A DNA stretch of 64,000 nt, from the NCBI GenBank assembly GCA_037962975.1, contig CM075674.1, forward strand, positions 90,784,501 to 90,848,500, read 5' to 3'. The first letter of the stretch is position 1; each line of letters opens with the position of its first letter. The position numbers and the translations under genes were made by a program. The notes under the pieces are model-generated. The model had not been told where the DNA came from. It did not search any database and saw only the letters and a program-made list of their open reading frames with translations. This DNA is from Clitoria ternatea. Taxonomy: Eukaryota > Streptophyta > Magnoliopsida > Fabales > Fabaceae. Positions 58,301-64,000 of the stretch are shown in pieces.

Positions 58301-59992
58301 AGTCTTTCACTCGGCAACTTCATTCCAAAACCGACTCATCTCGCTCGGTTTCCCACTCGGTAAAATAATCAAAACCGACTCATCTTGCTTGGTTTTCACT
58401 CGGGGATTTATTCCGAAACCGAGTCCTCCTCTCAATCAGTCCTTCACTCGGTACTTGCCTTAGTACTGACTCATCACTCATTGGTCTTCCACTCGGCATT
58501 TATACCTCTTCTCACTCGGAGAATACCTTAACTATTCATTTCTCAGGAATAAACTCTTTAATCAAATTCCACTCGGAGTCACTTAACACTTAGCCACTCA
58601 AAATACATGAAACCTTATTCACTCAGAATTTACATTTAACATACACTCGGAGTGTATAAGACATCACTCACTCAGCATTTCATTCCCAAACTGACTCAAC
58701 ACCTGATCGGCTACCACTCAGCCATTCATCTCAACGCTGACTCAGCTTATAATTAGTTCTCACTCGGTGAATTATTTCAAAACTGACTCTTCTCTCGTTT
58801 GACCTTTCACTCGGCAATGCATTCCAATTCCGAGTAATCCCAATCAATCTTACATTCGGTAATTTCTCTAAAACCGACTTCCTTTATTTTTCTCTCAAAC
58901 GGAGTTATTCCAGAGTACTTCTACATAACACACCATATGTCCCCACTCGGTGGCATTCCCACTCGGAATTTCACACACAGAGGGATCCACTCGGGATAAG
59001 TTACCTTGAACTCGGAAATTCCCTATTCGGGACTCCACTCGCAGATTTCATAAACCTCCCTTTCTTTTAGAAGGGGTCCCCCACAATCTGGTTCCAGTCA
59101 GAAATTGCTCTAACCTCTACTTACTTAGAGGGATTTACCAAATTAAGTCCCACTCAGACTTACCCACATGTTAACCACTCGGATTATACCTTATTCACTC
59201 GGAAGGGAAAGACTAGGACATATGACACTCAGAATTTCACTCGGAAATTCACCACAACTCATAAAATTACGTTCTAAGGTTCCTACTCGAGTGAATTCTC
59301 ATCCAGAATCTTACTTACGCACCCTACACTCGTCATACTCGGTCAAACACAACCTTAACAGCCACCCATTTAAGTAAACACCATTCCAGCTTTAGATTTT
59401 ATACTTCCGCTCAAGCCATTCACACTCGCTTGGGCGAAAAAGGCCCAGTAACCATTTTTCTCCAGCTCGCTTGAGCGGGAACTTCACCGCCTGGGCGAAA
59501 TTGGTCCAGAGACTAATTTACCAATGCAGTGGATCCTCGCCTGAGCGAGATCCTTTCTCGCTCGGGCGAGACCATCAGGACCCAAACAAAACGTAATTCT
59601 TAACAACTCAGCCCATGAAATTTGCAATCAAAGCCAATACACTCCCTTCCAACAACTCATATACAATATGTAAGGCTTATGCAACTCGTCCTGAGCATTC
59701 TCACTCAGAAAGTCTCATTATAAGTCAAATTTGAACATCTTCTATGTTTTTACACATTATAAAGCTTATTCCACCTGTTCACACATTCATACTTGTAAAT
59801 TTACATTCCAAATTTATTACACATGCTGAATCCAAGCTCTTCATCATCTTATATACTTGTATTCATACCTTGCCACAACAATCCATACATTTTCATGAAT
59901 CATCCTCAATAATTATCAATTCATTAATTTATGTATTTATTTATTATTCATTTCCATCAATTATTCATTTTTATAAAATTCGGGGTGTTACA
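54231..59992 (-). repeat. LARD 5' LTR (right copy, 5762 bp)
   Basis: Almost identical to 44381-50146. The differences I found are roughly two dozen substitutions, nearly all transitions, and two (TA)n length changes that account for the 4-bp length difference. The ACTCGG array is at about 58070-59406. The possible TATA (minus) is at 57785-57796. Confidence 0.95.
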
Positions 59993-60129
59993 AGAATGAG
60001 TATAGATGAGTAACATTATGCGAGTAAGCAATAATATTTGATAATGCTATTTAATTAGTATTATGCATTGGTTTAAGATTAGTTAATATTTAATTACAAT
60101 AATCTTGTTTGGTTAAGTATTACTTAGTT

Positions 60130-60720
60130 AATAATGTTTGTTTCCGAGTGAAACAAGGGTAAATCCGAGTGAAATAAGTATAATTCCGAGTGGAATCATA
60201 CTGAGAAGGGTTTTCCAAACAGTCTGGCTAAAAATCCGAGTGAAATTACACTGGAAAGCTGTTTTCCGACTGAAACAAGTTTGGGTCCGAGTGAAAATGA
60301 GTTTTCCGCATGAATTAACTATGAATCCGAGTGAAATAAAACTGAGCAAAGTTTACTAAATGAAATTAATATGTTTTCCGAGTGAAACAGAAACTGAAAA
60401 GTATTTTCTTAATGAAATAACTTAAATTCTGAGTGAAATAAATTTCTGAGTGAAATCAAGTATGATTCCGAGTGGAATCAATATGAATAGAGTTTCCTGA
60501 GTAAAAATGTTTACGAGTCCGAGTGAAAATAAGTTCCTGAGTGAATTAACTATGTTTTTCGAGTGATATCAACTGGGAAGATGTTGTCCGAGTGAAAATA
60601 TACTAGGAAATGTTCTCTGAGTGAAATTAGGTTGTTTACCAAGTGAAGAATTGTTCTATCAGAATAAAATACATTCAGTTAAGGTTGAATCCGATTGAAA
60701 CTAAGCAAAACCGAGTTGTT
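60130..60720 (+). repeat. TCCGAGTGAAAT motif array (inverted relative to the others)
   Basis: At least nine exact CCGAGT copies in the context TTCCGAGTGAAAT, spaced about 30-45 bp with CTGAGTGAA variants between. This is the reverse complement of the array motif at 61840-62575 in the same LTR. Confidence 0.87.
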
Positions 60721-60890
60721 ATAGATGTAAAACTGGTCGGATTAACATAAAACAGAACCTGTTATCATTAAATCTATCTTCTATTCATAATTTTTCACTG
60801 GAAATCACACGGTACCCATGATTCTTAGTATTTTCAGTCCAATACAGTAAATATCATTTCACAATTCATCACTGATTATATGCATTTAAT

Positions 60891-60926
<36 letters not shown>

Positions 60927-61444
60927 CAAACAATAACAATTAAGGCATTTAATTCACACAACACTGAATCTGTCCTGGAAAGGTGAGGAACGAGTTCCTT
61001 AACCCTTTCCTTCACTCGGTTTTCCCACAGAGCACCCAAGAATATACCCCCTTACCTCAATGAAGTTCCTGGATGGAAAGAAAGAGGTTCCCTTCACTGT
61101 CCTGCTTCAAATCCGAGTGAGAGAGGAAAGAAATTGAGAGAGAGAGCTTGCAGGAAGAGGAAATGATAACAGAAGTATGTCTGTGGTTATGTTTCGTGTA
61201 TGTGTGTTCTTAGAGACATAGTACTGGGCTAAATAATGAGAGTTAGTGGGAAACTAAGTGGAAACATTGGTTGGAGAATTAGGTGGAATAATGGAGCCTT
61301 TTTGACTCCTTTCACAGTCAGCTTTGCATTTGATTGGAATAAAATATATAAAGATATTATAATGGATGTAACTTTCTCCTGTAATTGGTTCATTGTGCCA
61401 ATCATTCTTGGTTTTATATGATTAAGTGGGCTGATCACTAGCTG

Positions 61445-61800
61445 AAGTAGAAATTAAAAGGTGTTCGGTGTTGGAGGATTTGAAGAGGTCGGTATTGCAT
61501 GCATGAGGATGGTGTTGAGTGTGAGGGCGGTATTGAATGAAGGGAAAGACGGTGTGTAATAATGAAGGGCGGTGTGTGGTGATGGGCGGTGTGTAGTGAT
61601 TTGAGGGATAACGTCCATGCAAGAAGGCGGTGTTGTGGTGTGGAAGGACGGTTGTTGTGAGGCTACGAAGAGGTCGGTTTTTGGTGAACGCCGCCTCAGA
61701 ATTGTTTGGTGTGCACACCGGTTCAAGAACAGCTTCCTTAGTAGCTAGCCGGTGTGGAGTAAAGAAATAGAGGACGGTATGTGAGGGATTTGATGGACAC
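61445..61800 (-). repeat. GGCGGTGTG/GACGGT-rich array
   Basis: Repeats such as GGGCGGTGTG, AAGGCGGTGTT, AGGTCGGT and GGACGGT every 20-45 bp, similar in character to the Athila arrays at 26780-27150 and 36600-36870. Confidence 0.7.
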
Positions 61801-61839
61801 CGTCTGTGAAAGAGGTAGGTTTTGATGAATGCCTAGCTC

Positions 61840-62575
61840 GGAATTCTTCTAAAACTGACTCAACACTTGCTTTCTCACTCGGTAAAATCAATCAGTGCTG
61901 ACTCCTATCTTACTTGACCTTTCACTCGGTATTATTTCCCAAATCTGAGTCATCTCAGTCAGTCTCACTCGGAATTGGTTTATACACTTAAGACGGTAAG
62001 GTTCTCAACCACAATTAACCAATCTCCACTCGGAAGTAGTCCAGTAGAGTATATCTCACTCAGAAAAGGAGTCATACCCATAGACTCATTCGGAAATGGT
62101 TCAACCTCTTACATTTCTCTCGGAATGGGCTCTCTCTACCATTTTCCACACGGTTTCCTAAGCAAATACATACGAAACCATTCGGAATCCTTCCCAATTA
62201 ATTCCACAACACACTCCAGTCGGTAGGAAGCATCAAATCAACATAAACATAAATATACATACTTTCTTTCACTCAGAATACTTCAATCGGAGGAGTTTCC
62301 TTCGGAAAAGAAGCATTTGGCACGGTTTGACTCGGAAACGAGTCATTCCAGGGTGTTTTGACTCGGAATTTCACCCAAAAGTGGTTCTCTTGAACACTTT
62401 TCACTCAGAATTGCCTCTCAGGTCAGGACTCCACTCGGTGGTAGTCCTCTCAGTCATGTTTTACTCGGAAAACATGACACTGACTCAGAATTCCCTCCTT
62501 CACTTGAAATTTCTAATCATTCACTTGGAATTCCTCTCTGTTACTCGGAACAGAGCTCTTTTCACTCGGTTTTTG
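61840..62575 (-). repeat. ACTCGG motif array in the 59998-62746 LTR
   Basis: Repeated TTTCACTCGG, GACTCGGAA and CACTCAGAATT motifs at about 25-50 bp spacing, next to the LTR terminus at 62746. Confidence 0.85.
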
Positions 62576-62746
62576 CATAATTTTACTAATGGTCCATATA
62601 AATTCCATTATTATGCACAAAAATGACATTTCTGAAATACCACAGATCATCAACAGGGTATATATATTGACTTATTCTTACTTACAAACCTTCCAAAATT
62701 CAAAAATTACAAGGGTAACACTGTTTCTAAAAACAGGGATGTTACA

Positions 62747-63765
62747 AGCTTCACAGTGGTCAAAGGTGGTTTCGGTGAAGAACGAAGGTGGTTGGCGTTA
62801 ATGGAGGAGAGGGAGAGAGAAGGGTTGCGTGAGGAGGGACAAAAAGGGGTGGTGTAGCTTGTTAAGGAAGGGGTGATTTCCTATTTATAAGAAAATCTGG
62901 CCGTCGGGTCTAGATTTAATCAGTACCAAATGGAACCCTAGTTATGATTTTTAATAATTAACTTTGAGAAAAAGTTACAACAAATTGATTCTAAGCTTGT
63001 ATGAGAAATTTATGATTTTTCTCGTGAATTAATTAAATTTACAACATTAAATTACAGGTTTTTGGAGTACAAATTCCTGGTTCTTCAAGTTGGTGATGAT
63101 AGGTTACGAATTAGAGTTCGATACTAGAAATGGAGATTGTTAGCTTTTTCATAACAAAGAAACCAAGATGACAATTGCTTGATTTTGATATCATATGAGA
63201 AAGTTAGGCTTAAAACACTAAAAGTGTTTGAGCTGATCTTAGGGGTCCCGATTTAACTAAATAGTTTTTCCAAGAAGGGAGGTTGATAGGGTCTAAATTA
63301 GAGTTTTGGCTCTATAGAAGAAGTGTTTGAATTATTAAAATAATTTATTAGGGACTACTCGTGCTAGGATCGGACATCCCGAATTGTATAAATGAATAAT
63401 CGAAGGCCCCTTTTCGGTATAAAACGAGTATACAGGAACTGACTCAATTCTTCCTCGTTTTACGTGAATGATGGTACTAATCTATCTAGTTTATTATCTA
63501 GGTACTAAATTTACGATTAGAGAGTCAATTCTTGACTGCCCTGAGGTCTTTTATTTACTTTTCCTAATATTATATTATTATTTATTGTTAAGTATAACCC
63601 TGTATTATTATTATACACGATTACTATCTCTTTTATCAGGTTTTTCTCAGCTCGATTACATTATTCTTCTTATGAAAAGGTTTCTGCCCTGATTATCACT
63701 TACAAAACTCTCATGATTGAAATTTACGAGGTTAAGACGACTTACCGAAAATAGGGATGTTACAC
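62747..63765 (-). repeat. Another minus-oriented LTR piece
   Basis: On the minus strand it begins TGTAACATCCCTATTTTCGG at 63765 and has a TATA-like TTATAAATAG at 62881-62890. Then comes leader-like sequence ending abruptly at 62747, where the previous LTR begins. It is probably the 5' side (U3 and start of R) of a Tekay-type LTR cut by that insertion. No coding sequence is supported. Confidence 0.55.
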
Positions 63766-64000
63766 TTAATACTTAAGCGGTCACACCGAACCCACCTCTC
63801 TTTCCTGGGAACCAACATGACTATAGCACCCTGCAAGAGGTGGCCCCCTTTGACCCCCGCCTGTTAACGGATAGCGGGACCCCATACATTCTTTACGTAG
63901 CGCCTTATTACCGACCCTATGTGCTTAATTACCCGTTTTAAAATGAATTTATCTGTTAATGCTATTAATGGATATTAATTAATTAACAAATTGCATGGTG
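63766..64000 (+). repeat. Inverted relative of the copia leader
   Basis: The plus strand matches, in reverse complement, the copia leader near 24490-24650. Shared phrases are ACTTAAGCGGTCACACC, GGGACCC and CGCCTTATTACCGACCC. It represents a second, plus-oriented copy of that family extending past the window end. Confidence 0.72.

Larger units (their letters stand above)
44381..59992 (-). mobile_element. Young Tekay-derived non-coding retrotransposon (LARD-type), TSD AGAAT
   Basis: Two LTRs of 5766 and 5762 bp flank an interior of about 4.1 kb, of which 1.6 kb is a CACTA miniature element. TSD AGAAT lies at 44376-44380 and 59993-59997. Minus orientation is shown by the iMet primer site at 54216-54227 and the polypurine tract at 50147-50160. 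The GAATTTCGAGGACGAAATTC phrase beside the tract is the Tekay/Del 3' signature also present in the element at the window start. No gag or pol remains, so it would need proteins supplied in trans. The near-identity of its LTRs makes it one of the youngest insertions here. Confidence 0.93.
59998..62746 (-). repeat. Right part of the LTR interrupted by the LARD
   Basis: It continues 44068-44380. From the right on the minus strand: TGTAACATCCCTGTTTTT, an ACTCGG array (about 61840-62575), a GGCGGTGTG/GACGGT array (61445-61800), a TATA-like CATATAAAAC (61411-61420), a pyrimidine-rich leader (about 61030-61145), a (TA)n tract (60897-60922) and a second array in the opposite orientation (60140-60720). 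No gene. The order of modules mirrors that of the Athila LTR. Confidence 0.65.

Noticed and set aside
44381..59992. Possible segmental tandem duplication of about 9.85 kb
   Set aside because: The repeated block has LTR termini, an iMet primer site and a polypurine tract between the copies, and a 5-bp target duplication outside, so it is a single retrotransposon.

Overview
This is eukaryotic, almost certainly plant, nuclear DNA made nearly entirely of nested transposable elements. The evidence is chromodomain and Athila-type Ty3/gypsy elements, a Ty1/copia element, En/Spm-type CACTA transposons, a piece of an endogenous pararetrovirus and very long LTRs. It looks like dicot pericentromeric or intergenic heterochromatin. 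A legume is possible, but that is a weak impression. I found no intact host gene. The only host-derived coding piece I recognise is a captured S-locus-type receptor-kinase fragment carried inside a CACTA element. There is no prokaryotic content, CRISPR array or RNA gene.

Layout. 1-3769: 3' end of a Tekay/Del-like chromovirus (integrase, chromodomain, polypurine tract, 2.6-kb LTR). It is inserted into a plus-oriented Athila LTR piece (3770-4608), which abuts a minus-strand Athila RT-RNase H fragment (4609-6080). 6604-7330: hAT-like non-autonomous element. 7331-10138: pararetrovirus remnant, split by a 1.2-kb CACTA miniature element (7785-9025). About 10140-11974: Tat/Ogre-like LTR with internal repeats, followed by other LTR debris to 13015.

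13016-41338 is one CACTA transposon with TSD TAG. It contains the captured receptor-kinase fragment, a TNP2 transposase pseudogene and a broken second gene ending in a Ulp1-like protease domain. At 16991/38184 an Athila element (16996-38183, TSD TTCAA) has split the transposase gene. The Athila left LTR is in turn split by a complete copia element (18259-26688, TSD CCAAC). Order of insertion: CACTA, then Athila, then copia.

41342-44067 is LTR-like non-coding sequence. 44381-59992 is a young, non-coding Tekay-derived element (LARD type) on the minus strand. It has two nearly identical 5.76-kb LTRs, an iMet primer-binding site and TSD AGAAT, and a 1.6-kb CACTA miniature element (50441-52067, TSD CAC) sits in its interior. 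It has split another LTR (44068-44380 plus 59998-62746). 62747-63765 is a further minus-oriented LTR piece, and 63766-64000 is an inverted relative of the copia leader.

The most unusual signal is a short motif, about TTTCACTCGGAA (TTCCGAGTGAAA), repeated dozens of times at roughly 25-45 bp spacing. It fills the putative U3 promoters of three different LTR families here (Athila, the LARD, and the LTR at 59998-62746). Two of these also carry an adjacent GACGGTGTG-rich array. This looks like a shared or convergently acquired U3 module. All boundaries, target-site duplications and motif counts were read by eye; clade names rest on remembered family motifs, not on searches.
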